NCBI RefSeq assembly: GCF_018691265.1
Contig: NW_024881316.1
Span: forward strand, 30,356,819-30,420,818
Reading direction: 5' to 3'
DNA: 64,000 bases
From: Tyto alba
Taxonomy: Eukaryota > Chordata > Aves > Strigiformes > Tytonidae
Position 1 is the first letter of the stretch, and every line of letters starts with the position of its first letter. The position numbers were made by a program, and so were the translations under genes. The notes below the pieces were generated by a model. That model had not been told where the DNA came from and did not search any database. It worked only from the letters and a program-made list of their open reading frames with translations. Below are positions 24,781 to 37,600 of this stretch, in pieces.

Positions 24781-27700
24781 ATTGGCAAAACAAGGATCCA
24801 GTTATGACAAAGCTTCAAAGCAAGGACATATGCATTCTTGTCACTCTTTTATCTCCTTTCCCCTTTATCAAAACTCATCTCTCACTACCCTTAACAGGAT
24901 GCTCCAGAGCATCCCAAGTAGTATGATGTCACTCAGTATACCTTCTAAAATCAGTGAAAATTCCTAGGTCTGCAGGGTTGTGGGGGTACAAATAGTATCA
25001 CTTCAATCACATGAACACATAATTAATCAGACTGTAGGAAAGTGCTGGGCTCACACAGTTGTACTCTTTCTCCAGTTACACTGGACTTTATCACTTCTGA
25101 CAAACTGTTGGGAGAGCATGACAAAAGAAGAGAAAGAGCAAGGTCCCTGGATTATGACAACTCACTGTTAATGGATATGAAGTCTGCAAATATTGATAAC
25201 ATCCTGGGCTGGAAACCCAATGCAGATATCCAAGTGAAGGGCTTTTTTTCACTACTGCATGTGCTGAGGGAGAGCCTTAAGGAAGTTATCCAAATGCAGA
25301 TTGAAGATCATCGTTCTCTCCCACCACACACTTCCTGGCCAAAAATAGGAGGGGAAGTAGGAAAAAAGTACAAAAAGAGTGAAAAGAGGTTACAATAAAA
25401 CAGAAATTGGAAACAGGCATAAGTTAAAAACAATAAACAGTCTGCAGACGGGCTGGCATCAGTTCAAGCTGTGGAACTTCAAATAATTTAGACAGTCACC
25501 ATTAAAAAGAAGTAATAAAAATACCTTGGCTGTATCAGCAACTTAAGCCCTATTATACAGTAAAATCTTTCTTCCTTTTCCTTATTTTTTCAGTTTTCTC
25601 ATGCATCTTGTAATTTCCCTCAAGTCTTATCCTTCACAGATCATTTTGCTCATGTGCTGAAAGGTATTATTTATACTATTTAAAACCAGTTTTTTAATGA
25701 TACTGATAAGCAATTATATTGTTCTGGATCTTTAACAAAAGGTGAAATTTTTAAATATTAAGTTAATACAACATAATTATTTGACATAATCATGTTTATT
25801 GTATTATGGCTCAAAATAATAACAAGGCAATTGACAGTATAGGCACTTCAGAAAAGATAAAAATGCTTAAACATTGCCATCTATAAAGATGAACAAATAA
25901 AAAACCCTAACATACAAAAATGAGTTTACCAGGATAAACCACCCTGGTATCTTTAAGGGAAACTTTTTTTGTTGTTTAAATGGGGATAAGATGTTGTTGA
26001 AAATTCTTTAAAAAAATCTTTTATAAAGCGCCCCGTCACAGAAAACATGAATGATGTTGGCTATGTCCCAGGTAGAAACAAGTTAAACTATCCACCATGA
26101 GGTCATAACAACTTCCCAGGACCTCCTTGAAAATGTGAAGTGTGTCACAAGGGGGATTTTCCTGGTAAAATAATTTATAAATAGCTTCAATAAAGTAAGC
26201 AAGGGAGTTAATTCTGGCAGAAGGGATCTGCCTTGTGATATTAAGAACTTTCTCCCTCCTCATGTATCTTTCATTGACAATTAAAATCAACGACTACTAC
26301 AACTCAGACTACCAGAGAAGTGTAAAATCTGGGACTGGTAACTTATTACCTCATTCCCAATCATAGATCTTGGGCTGCCAGGAACCTCCTCTGTCCCCTT
26401 TTGGCTCAACACAGAACACTGTTCTACCCATCTGTCTACTCTGCCTCCTTCTTACCCTTTGCATACACATATACACAGAGGAAAATCTAAGCTACAGCTA
26501 GCTAGTTTAGAAAATATTTATTCCAAGCTGTTATGTTTCTCAAGCGAGTATCAGATGAATTCATAATTGTGGGAACTCTTGAAACATTTCCAGCTTTACA
26601 CAACATGTTTGTTTTAGGACTCCAGTGACGTCTGTAATGTGTGGGTCTGCTGAGATTTGGAACAGATGCATTATTTTCCTCAGCCACCTGGAAGAAAGTA
26701 AAATACTGAGAAAAGCTGGATTATAAGGACTCCCCGGTGTCCACAAACTGGTCTGGTTAATAAGAGAGAAAATATTTCTAATTTTTTTCAATTGCAAAAC
26801 AAATGGCTAAACATATAATTGCTGCTTTCTTTCAAGAAAATAAAAATGTCAGGAGACTTGCAAGTCTTAAAATTAAAACACAGTAGCTTGCCTAGTGTCT
26901 TGTTTTGGGGGGACATTAAGGATTTGGGAATGCATTTTTCAGACCTATCTTGAAACTTTAAACTGAAGAGAAAAAAACCTCAAACTGGTGTGCAATTCAG
27001 TGTAAACTAGATAACTTTAGCAGGAGCTAAGGGAAATTCAGGACGTTGTTTTAAATTCTTAAATTCTTTTACTGGGAAAAAGACACACTTAAAGTATACA
27101 GTTGAGGTTGAGAGCAAAAGACCTCTACAAGAAAAGTTCAAATGACAGCCCAGAGAGTGGGGTTTTATCCAGACAGAAGGATGTTCAGCTTATGCAAATG
27201 TCCTTGAAATTAACAGGCAAACTACTTCCCATACACAAACATCACCAGCCATAGTCCTCCTTTGCTTCCCCACAATACAATCAAATGTGGCAAAATAGTT
27301 TGCAATCCCCATTCCCTCTTTTGAAAGACAGGCGTCCGACTTTATTTTTAGGCTGAAAAAAAGAAGCCTGTCTTATGCAACCCTGAGCCTGTGAGCAGAC
27401 TGAGTGGACTTCATCTACCAGTGGTGACTTTGTAGTAGGAACAGAGCCTCAGACAGAGGTCAGGAGCACCTGAGGAGACCCTGAAAAGCTGCAGAGGACT
27501 CACAGGGCTTGATTTGTTGTTCTGCTCACAAATAGTTGCATGGCCTCAGAGAGTCAATGGTGGCCTCCATAACAAAACATGTCAAAGTTGGCTCAAGATG
27601 GAGCTTTTCCTATGTAGCTGTCACTTCTTAAGGACTGTGTATAATGAATCTTCCTATATGCAGAGGCCACGGGTTGTTACAGCCTAATCTACAGAATCTT

Positions 27701-30700
27701 CACATTTAGGTCAAGCCTTTAAAACACCCCTATAGTGTGCCTCAGTTTTGTCCATGTTATAGCACTTATCAAAAACCTGCCTCAATGTCTTTGTCTCAGA
27801 TTGGTCTTGTTCCTCAGTCTTGGAGTAAATCTTCATGGTTAAAAAAAAGAACTTTCAGCCACAAGGCCTCCTCCTAAGGACACTACCTGGGAAGACTGAG
27901 GCTGGATATGCACATCGATAATGTTTTTTATCATCTAAGCAAACTATCCCAATCTGTGGAATTGGGGACTGTAAGAGAGGTCTGCTGTCTGATTTACCTT
28001 TGCCTTTTGCATTGATAAATTATGAACAGCCAAGTTACTGCATTATATCCCCAGAATATCAGATTAGCAATCAGGTGAAAAGAGCTGTTTGAGCAAATGA
28101 GTGATCTTTGCCTTCTCTTTTGTTGACAAAAATTGAAAACACAAATATTTTTGTCTAACTGACTTTAGGATTTCTCAAGATCAATGAGAAACTTAATACT
28201 TTTTAAATGTCTTTTAAACTGTAATCATAGGCTGACCAGAGCTTTCTCAAATTAAGATATAGAAGGTATTGTCCAAATTTATTTCACAACTTGACCTGAA
28301 ATGTCATCACTGTTAGGTAAATGAGGTAAAGTGTTTCTTAACTACTGCTGGGAATAAGGTGGAGATAGTGCATACAGCAAAAACCACTTGTCAGGGATAA
28401 GAGGTTTTGTCCAAGATATACACATTTCAGCAGCAAATGTAAAAACCAGTTGCCTCACCAAACATCTTAAGATGCTGGCCTAAAAATTATATGTTTGGAC
28501 AGATAATGTTCTAAAAGAGACAACTATCTGACCATCTGTGTTTGCAGGGTTTACAACTCTGAATCTACCTCTCCTTTACATGCTACAGCTCAGTTCCAAG
28601 GCATATACACCAGGATTTCCAAAGAGCTAGGTTTTAGCTTCTATACCTTCAACTGAAATTATTTTTTGTATTTCTTTTAACTATGAAATTTCAAAGAAAA
28701 CAATCTGCATTTATCATTAAGAGAATATCAAATTTAGCTGAAGTTTTATTTTTTCTCTGCATTTCAGAGATAGAATGGCACTGATTCAAAAATGATGTTG
28801 TAACAAATTTCTATGCATCGCTAAAAAAATTCTTGCACTGTTCTTGTGTGCTGGCCATTGCATAGGACCAACTCTTTACCACAGTCTATTAATCTTGTCT
28901 TTGAAATATCATGACATTTACATGGCAAGTGGTGTGTAAAGGGATCAATGTGAGAGAAGTAGTTGACACTTCTTTAAAAAAGATAAACCAAATGTTTCTT
29001 TTTCAAGCCTGCCCTTTGCAAAATAAGGTAGAATATAGATACTTAGTCATAATATTAAGAAATTAAAATACAGAATACATTCCTCTCCCCTGACCCCCCA
29101 AAATCTAAATCTTCATTATCTAGTAATGTAAAATTATCTACATCAGCAAAACTGCATTGCTGCATTTGAAAATCTCAAAGGTCCTAGTGCAATTTCTAAC
29201 AGATGTATTACTGCTCTTACACAAAGGGAAATAATGGTTCGATCAGCTACTCAGCCCACTAACCACAAGAAATACATCAAGTTATATATTCAACATCTGG
29301 TGATGATATCATGTTCCACTTTGTTTTCCAGAATCTTACATGGACCTAGAACTTGGTCTGGCTGTGAAGCTCAGCAAGGAATTGTACTACAGTTCACTTC
29401 TTATTGCCTTTTCAGAAATGCTATGAAACATTTAATTGAAATGATAATGTATTTATGAAGTCTATTATTTAGTGAGCCATTTGTCATCCTTGTAACATGG
29501 AAATAATCCAGGTATCAGGCTTACAGGAAATGTCTGCTTGTTAGACTCAAAATTGTTCTGCTGGGGCTTGTTGACATGCTTGATTCTTACAACTAAGCAC
29601 AACTTGGAGCCAAAGTGGGAGTGATGAGCATACTTGGATAAAAAGCTAATGGAAGTAAAAGGATTAAGATGAGGAGTTAAGGATGCAAGGAGGGGAAAAA
29701 GAACAGGCAACGAAGGTGGCAGAGCAGTAGAGAAGGCAAGCTGAAGGGTGCATCAGAGAAGTGACAGCAGGGCTAGATCCAAATAAGAATTGCCAGCTAA
29801 TGTAGGAATTACATACAACTGTATCCTTCAAGTGGCTCACATAATTGCCACTTAACTCAGGCATCATCTAGTCCATTGGTTTTTAGATGTCTAAAAAGTT
29901 CCACCCTTTAAAACTGATTGGCTTGATTGTGTTAAGTTTTTAGAAAGTGCTAGTTAGAATTAGCTGAAAGTCTGCACATTCTTTCTAACAAAACACTCAA
30001 GTTAGTAGGTATGGAGAATGGCACTGTTTTTTTTACTGTCATACAGAGCTTCATCATCCTGATCCCTTGAAGTCAGCTGCATGTCAGCAGCACTGCCCTG
30101 ACTTACGATCAGCTGTTCTTGCACTTAGAGCAGCCTGGCCTTGGGATAAAGATGTTCTTAAGTCACTACAGGATTTTGCTGTGAATTTTCTCTGTGTTCA
30201 TTACATGAACATTTAATAGTAGACAACACCTAGTTCTCAGCCCCTCAAGTACTCCTCTACCACTTTACAAGTCATCAAATTACTGAAAAAGCACTAAAAA
30301 AATAAAGTCTCAGTAGATTTTTAAATTAAGTGTTATCAAGTAGCTGAAAATTAGCAGTAGTATGCCTTTTCTCAGTTATATATGAAGGAAAATGTGAATT
30401 CACAGATGTGTTTGTTTTAAAAAAGATGGTTAAAGTGCATGCTCAGTGCTGCTCCCTGGAACAAGACACAGTGCTTTGGAATACAAAGCCCATACAGGGG
30501 TGATATTTAATACATAACCTTATGATCAGTGTGTCCCTTCAGGTTAGTGTAGGTTTCTCACTGTTAAGAATATTCTTTTTCATACGTCCCATTTTCAGAT
30601 TCTTAACTCTCATTATGCATTATATTAAGCTTAATATCCAACACTTAGATTTCAGATGTTTTTTCAAGTTTTGAGTACCTTCAAGATAAATATTTATTTA

Positions 30701-30899
30701 GGCAGGTTCTTCCATTTTAAGACAGTTATCTTTGAATATTTTCAAATTATAGCCAGCTGGTGTGCTGACTTCTATAGATTCCTAGCATCTTCACACTCGA
30801 AATCTGAACCTCTTATCTACCCACAGGCCAAAAAGTCACAGTACCCTGTGACCAATCTCTCTAGGCATAAATGAACATAGATGGACCATCCACCCATAG
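24781..30899. other. Intergenic, no gene recognised
   Basis: A plus-strand ORF of 118 codons (25042-25398) follows the LTR-like block, but it shows no zinc knuckle, protease or polymerase motif that would mark retroviral genes. The rest is unremarkable AT-rich sequence. Confidence 0.5.
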
Positions 30900-31628
30900 A
30901 TGGATGCTGTTTAACGTCATTAATGATCTGAGTGATGGGACAGAATGTACCTTCAGCAAGTTTACAGATGACACAAAAATGGGATGAGTGACTGATACAC
31001 CATAGGCTTATGCTGTCATCCAGAGGGACCTTAACAGGTTGGAGAAATGGGCCAACAGGAACCTCATGAAAGTCAACAAAGAGAATTGCTGTCCTGCACC
31101 TGGGAAGGAACAATCCCAGGCACTACTACATGCTGGGGGCCACCAACCTGGAAAGGAGCTTTGCAGAAGTGGACCTGGGGCATCCTGGTAGACACCAAGT
31201 TGACCATGAGCCAGCATTAAGGGACTGGATCATGTCTCCTATGATGAAAGGCTGAGAGAATCAGGACTGTTCAACCTAGAGAAGTCTCGGGGAGTATCTT
31301 ATCAATGTATATAAACACCTGAAGGAAGGATGTGAAGAGGACCGAGCCAGACTCTTTTCAGTGGTTCCCAGGGACAGGATCAGCAGCAATGGGCACAAAC
31401 TGAAACACAGGAGGTTCCTTCTGAAAATCGGGAAACACTTTTTCACTGTGAGGGTGACTGAGCAATGGAAGAGGTTGCTCAGAGAGGTTGTGTAGTCTCC
31501 CTCTTTGGAGATATTTAAAAGCCATCTGGACATGATCTTGGGCAACCAGCTCTAGATAGCCTCTCTTGGGCAGGGTTAGAACAGAGGTCCCTTCCAATCT
31601 CAACCATTCTGTCTGTGATTCTGTGACC
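30900..31628 (+). mobile_element. CR1 LINE fragment, plus orientation
   Basis: It begins near TTAATGATCTGAGTGATGGG and GCAAGTTTACAGATGACAC, which are CR1 reverse transcriptase segments. It proceeds to GGTTGCTCAGAGAGGTTGTG and ends with the tail ATTCTGTCTGTGATTCTGTG at about 31605-31625. ORFs seen on either strand here are broken pieces of this element or its shadow. Confidence 0.93.
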
Positions 31629-34600
31629 AAACACCTGATACAATGTGTACAGTTTATATACTAGCATCAGTAGCATATTTTCAGCTTTTCCTTTACTCTG
31701 GCAGAATGCAAACCCAATCTAGGTTCAAGATTTCTACAAATGTGAGTAAATCAGTTTGACATTTGTTTACTTAGATTTGCCTGACCAACTCACAGGAGAG
31801 GAAATTTCACTATTGTCTTTAACCTGTAAAGACACTGTTTGCATTATAGCATCTAGTGTTTGCAAGTACTACTAAGAAAGTTCAATGTCAAGTGATGTTA
31901 GAGAGTCTCTCAAAATGTGAGTAGTGGTTATTATTACTATCATATAAAATCAAATAATAGCATGGGTTTTACATTTAGCAGCTAATGGAGTGATCAAAAC
32001 CAGAAAAGTTGCCACATTTGAAAAAGCAGGAAGATCTTGTGATATCAGTGTAATTTGTATTCAAATATCCAAATTATTTGCTTGAAAGACTACATCCCTT
32101 TATCTGATAATCCTCTTCCTCATGCTCCTTTTCCCTTTTCTTAAACCACAGATTTAGACCAGCTATCCATGTGTAAAGGTCTATTCATTTTCAAAGACAT
32201 CCTGTTCCTCAGTGAGAGTCAGGGACACACATCTCTTTTGCAAGGTCCCACTGACGGTTTCAATACTTATCTACAGAAAATATTATCCTGTATTAACAGT
32301 AAAGTAAACCCTTATTTCTATGATGGGTTTCTATTTTGAAGACTCATTCAACATCTTGGAAAGTTAAATTGATGAAAATTCCATCTGCTAGCAAAGCAGT
32401 GCCAACATGCTTGTGTATGTCTTGTCTGACAACGATAATTTTAAGGTCACTGGGGTTCAGTTAAATTCTGGGATGTTCAGTGATTATTTTCAAACTATAC
32501 TAACTGACATTTCTTCTTCAGTTTAATTTTGGGTGGGTAATCTGAGGTTCAAATAATTTGAGAATTTATTTTTAAGTGTATGGGCTATCTGACAGGAATT
32601 AGATATGTGTAAGTATGGTCTCGCTGTTACTAATTCTTCACATGCCTAATTCCATGTACATGAATGGAAGAAAAAAAGGACAGAGAATGCTACTTCTAAC
32701 CCTTAATCTCCCTTGCAGAGCAGCTGGTGGGAAATGACAGGTACCACAATGTCATTATCAGCAACTCTCAGACCTGGAAAACTTTTATGTTAATCAGATC
32801 ATCTAAGATACAGCTTCCCATTCTGGTTAAAAGTTCACAGAGGTGTTGTAAATGGTAGATATGTCTCAATTTGGTCAACCAAATTCCTATTTGAAATAAA
32901 GACAAAGACTGTAAAAATGAAAAACAAACAAGAAATGGAAAAAATACAGAAGAATGAACAACAGTAATTTTTCTCTGAGATACAAAAGACCACATCTTCA
33001 GAAGATTTTAAAAATACTTTACAGAGGCCTGCATTATTATGCCTTTTTTACAGATGGGAGACTTAAACACTGAGAAATTAAGTGAATTGCCCAAGCATGC
33101 TGAAAGCTAATCCAAGAATAAAACCATCCTGTTTCTTATCTTCAAGGCCATCATGCTTTCAGTTAACTGTCCAAGACTTAGCCAGACAATGGTTAAGAGA
33201 TGATTTTTCCCTCATTCTGACTTGGTCCAGCATATTTTTTTAGGACCAAGATGACAAATGTAGAACCCAGCAACTCTGGAAACAGGAGGGCCAGCAGCTC
33301 TGTTAGCCACACGTCCTTTCTAACCATCCAGCAGTCCAGATGGTTTCTTCAGAGCACTTCAGATAAACAATCTCTACAAACATGTTGCAGCCAAACCCTT
33401 TTAAATTACCCATTCAAAACACAAACCATTCTGACGTGTTTAACAGCAAAACCTCCTCCTCTAAATTGCATTTAACTTCTTGGGCTAACTCAGTGTTTGA
33501 CAGGAAGAGTTGAAAACCATTTTCTCTCTTTCTTATTCTAGTTTGGACAATTAATTCTACCCTTGACAGAAAAAAAAAAAATATTTACATCATTTATATA
33601 AAACACATAAAATACAAGATATTGTATACAGACTGTAGAGTACTTCCAAACAGCACATTTCCACTTCTCAGTACACAGTTCTGTGTTGCCATCAGGTCAG
33701 GGAAACAGAATAGTAGGAGAGAATAGAAAAGCCAGTTACAGAAAAGCAACAAAATATGGATCTATATGTAAAAACCACTGAAGTTAATATCAGATACTAG
33801 GAACAAGACTCCTAATTAGGATGATGTTGTCATGTTAATATCATTAGCAAAGATGTATACAATGTATTAACACAGTAATAACAACTTATGACCCAGAAAA
33901 AAAGCATTTCAAATACTGTAGATAACTCTTAAACCAGAGAATTCCTTTCATGAAGAATGAAACTTTCTAGATACAGATGAATAAATCAGCATAAAAATAA
34001 AAGCAAGTATGATGTGTTTAGGTATGCTGCAATTCTTGCAAGTAGGTAATTTATCATGTATCTATGTGTTTATTTTTTGTGCACTCTGCACTTACATTTT
34101 GTGGAAATTTTACCATGAACTCAACAGATGAATCTCTTCAGTTTATTTCAGGGATTATTCCACACTTTGAGGAACTGAGTAGAGTTGCTCAATGCTCAGT
34201 AACCCTCTTCCTCCTCCAAAACCACATTCTATTTAAATCACCTCAAACAACCCCTTCCTTCTATTTTTCCAAATATTTCCTTCAAAATAACTGTGAATTG
34301 TTGTCTTATTTGGTCACTTCATGATGGTTGTTTGGCAAAAGCTCTTTTAACCTCTCTCATTAAATCAGTCCCTGTGATACAATAAAAGTTATTATTCTCT
34401 TAGATCCACCCCCTTTGACAAATGGATACTTTTTTAGGTGCAGGGTCACCCGTGTCATGTAAGGGAGAGGCATGTGGACTATAGATGTCACTAGACAGGC
34501 ACAATAAATATCATGTGTATCGTAGAAGTACATGTACCCACTACAGTCACAAAAGACTTCTAACTCATAATAATATAAAATATTTCATAATTAAAATAAA

Positions 34601-37600
34601 ATACATACCGTAAAGGAGTATCATATTCAGTGGAAGCTTCCTTCTTGCCTACAGCTGCAAATTCATGTATTCCACAGAGATATTTTAACTAATTGGCTCT
34701 CAAGTTTACAAGACAAAAGGGAAGTATGGTTTTTCTGCCTGATTGCCAGAGATTTTATTCAGGGCCTGAGAGAAAAATGTCTTCGTGTAAGTCATGATCT
34801 AGTGCATGCTTCCTTGGTGTGCTGTGCCAAGACTGACGTAACAAGCTTTGGGAATCTTCACTGAAGACCAAAACGTGCTAACTGAAATCTGAGATAGCAG
34901 CCATCATCCTGACAGTTTGGCAAGCTGCCTAGGAGAATTTGCTGTATCTGCTGGGAGCATTACAGATATTCTCTAAAGTGTGAATGATTTCCTGAAATCT
35001 GGCCAAAAAGCCATAAGTTATTTTTTTACATGGATTTCAATTTCATTTGTAGCACTCACATGGATGGACCTTGTGTAATAAAAATGACCTAGAAAAAAAT
35101 GTAAATATTTTCTAGGATAATCTCACCAAGGCTTTTATTATAAAATGACAAACCTGATGGTCTCAAAAAAAAAGGAAATGCAAAAGGAATTCCTTTAGTG
35201 AAATCCTGCACTTGAACTGTAGTCACATACAATCCCTACCAGTCTGATTAGGAAAGATTTGTGAGTAAATCGGTTATAAATGCTTCTTGGGATAGTTCTG
35301 CTTTCAGAAACTGCAACTCTAACTTTTCTGCATATTCAGTCTATTGTACTGGGCACACATGTAAACAAGCAAGAGTCAGGACATGGGCCTGGGATGTTAC
35401 AGATGATAGGATTACTTCCTAATAAATTGTTCAGTGCTGTCCTACTGACCAGCAGTAGACTGACATAATTGAAACTGATCTCCTGATCTTGTATCTTAGA
35501 CACCAAAATCCTTCTCCCTCTTAACACACAAAATACAGAACTGTAGGAATATTATTAGATTATTTGGGGTGAAATCCTGGCACAATGAGGGTGTCCTTCC
35601 CAGGACTGACCATGCAGTGAAGATGACATTACCATATCTGCTTAGCAGAGACAAGATTCCAGCCCTGTCATTTATATCCTGTTAATAGATTTTCATGGGA
35701 TTTCAGAATGAAAAAAAGCCACCTGTCTGGATGAAGATAGGGAAGCAAAATAGAAAAACAGTAGTCCATTTAGGGAAACAGTTTCTACAGCACTTTTGTA
35801 AGATCATACCTTACTAAAATCTTCAATCATAAATGCTTAAATTTTCCATAATCCCATAGGAAAATTAAAGAACATGGTTTTAAAACAGCTGAAATGAGCT
35901 GGCTGGCACAGTTACTGCCATCAGCTTTCTTTAGACCAGACATAGTACCACTGTTTTGTTTGCTTTGCAAGAATTTGTGGAAGTAACACTATATCATTTT
36001 CTGTAAAATCTGGGATGAACATTTGAGTTTGTATTGTAGTATCAGCAGTCAACCATTCAATATTTGGTTTATAAAATAAATGTGCAATTGTTGTGATATT
36101 TGTATTTTCTTTTCCTATTCAAAAATATGCCTTTCATTTTGACCATTTAAATTAGTAATTGATATTAAAAAATCCTATGCAAGCAACTTTTCTGTGTATA
36201 AATATTCCAACATTCTAAATAATAAATATTATGGGTTTTAAGGTGCCCATAGTCACATACTACTGCTAATCTGAATGCTTCTGGAAGACAGGTCAGATGT
36301 CTTGCAGTGTTTCTAATAAAGAAGCAAACCCATTATCAGTAATTCTGCACAGAACAGAGTTATACTTCATTCTACACCCTTGGAAACAAGTAATTATCAC
36401 GAAACCCACCAAGACTGGTACTTACTTGCAATGTTAGTCTCAAAAGAGACACCAAGTCTTGAATGAACTACGGTCCTCATCTGTGTCTGAATAATTTTCC
36501 AGAGCTGTGCTGGAGTTCGCTGGCACTGGGAAGTTCTCACATCTGCAAAGCACAGCTGTTCAGTAGGCCAACAAGGCATTTTATTTTCCAGTGGTGCAAA
36601 TCCAACACTAAAATATGCAAAATTCCTGACCACAGCTATAGCTTAATGTAGCCCAAACTCTTTAAACTTCTAATATAAGCATTTTCCCCAACCATGTTTT
36701 TTCTGCTTTTTCATAACTGTGGGCTATTCTTGTTTTAATTTAATTTAAATTAAAGACAGAACTACAGGCTGCAATACAGACAAGCTTGTGGCCTGAAAGG
36801 GAAAGGAGAGATGAGATTATCACTAGGAACACACAATGTACACAGTATGTTACTACAGTGTAAATCCTGCCTTTCCTATCAAAACCTCTCTCTCAAAGCT
36901 TTCATACTTTTACAAAGTTCATCAAGAGAGAAGCAAGTGGCAGCAGATGAGGAAAAAACAACAGTGACTGTCACCAGCCTTTTTCCTTTTGTGAACAACT
37001 TACCACAGAAAGGAAGGAGCACCTCAGCCTTTCTTTATTTTTCCTTTACTTTCTTGCTCTCTCAAGTCATACTTGGCTGATTTTTGCTACAAGGAATGTA
37101 AGAGAGGACTCACCTGTAGCTGTATCAGAACATCTATACTAGATGAAATAATTTGAAACTTAAGTAAATTACTTTCTCCAATGAAAATAAAAGTAATTAC
37201 AGATAAATCTGGATTGTTTTCTAGACTGAGTTTATCTGATTAGTATAACACAGTTAAATGCAAAATCATGAGCAAGGGAATAAAGAATGTGACTCCTACT
37301 AACAAAATTGGGGGCTATAAAAGCTTTAGGATCTGGATGAATATGAATTCTTAGTGTGATTTAGTGAGTAAGAGTCATCTTCAACTGTGAATGTGCACCC
37401 ATAAAACCTTGTAGTTAAAAAAAAAAAAAAAGAGAAATAAGAAGCATGATCTCTTTGGCAAATAAAAGTTACACTAAGGGTCAGGATGAGCAATACAGTA
37501 GCTAAATACCTGCACATACACACATAAACTATTGTAGGATGAATTTCTTTGAGAGAGTAAGCACCCCGCTATTACAATTTACATTATGGTGATGCAGAAA

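Noticed and set aside
30817..31630. Minus-strand ORFs of 69-98 codons
   Set aside because: They run antisense to the CR1 copy at 30900-31628.
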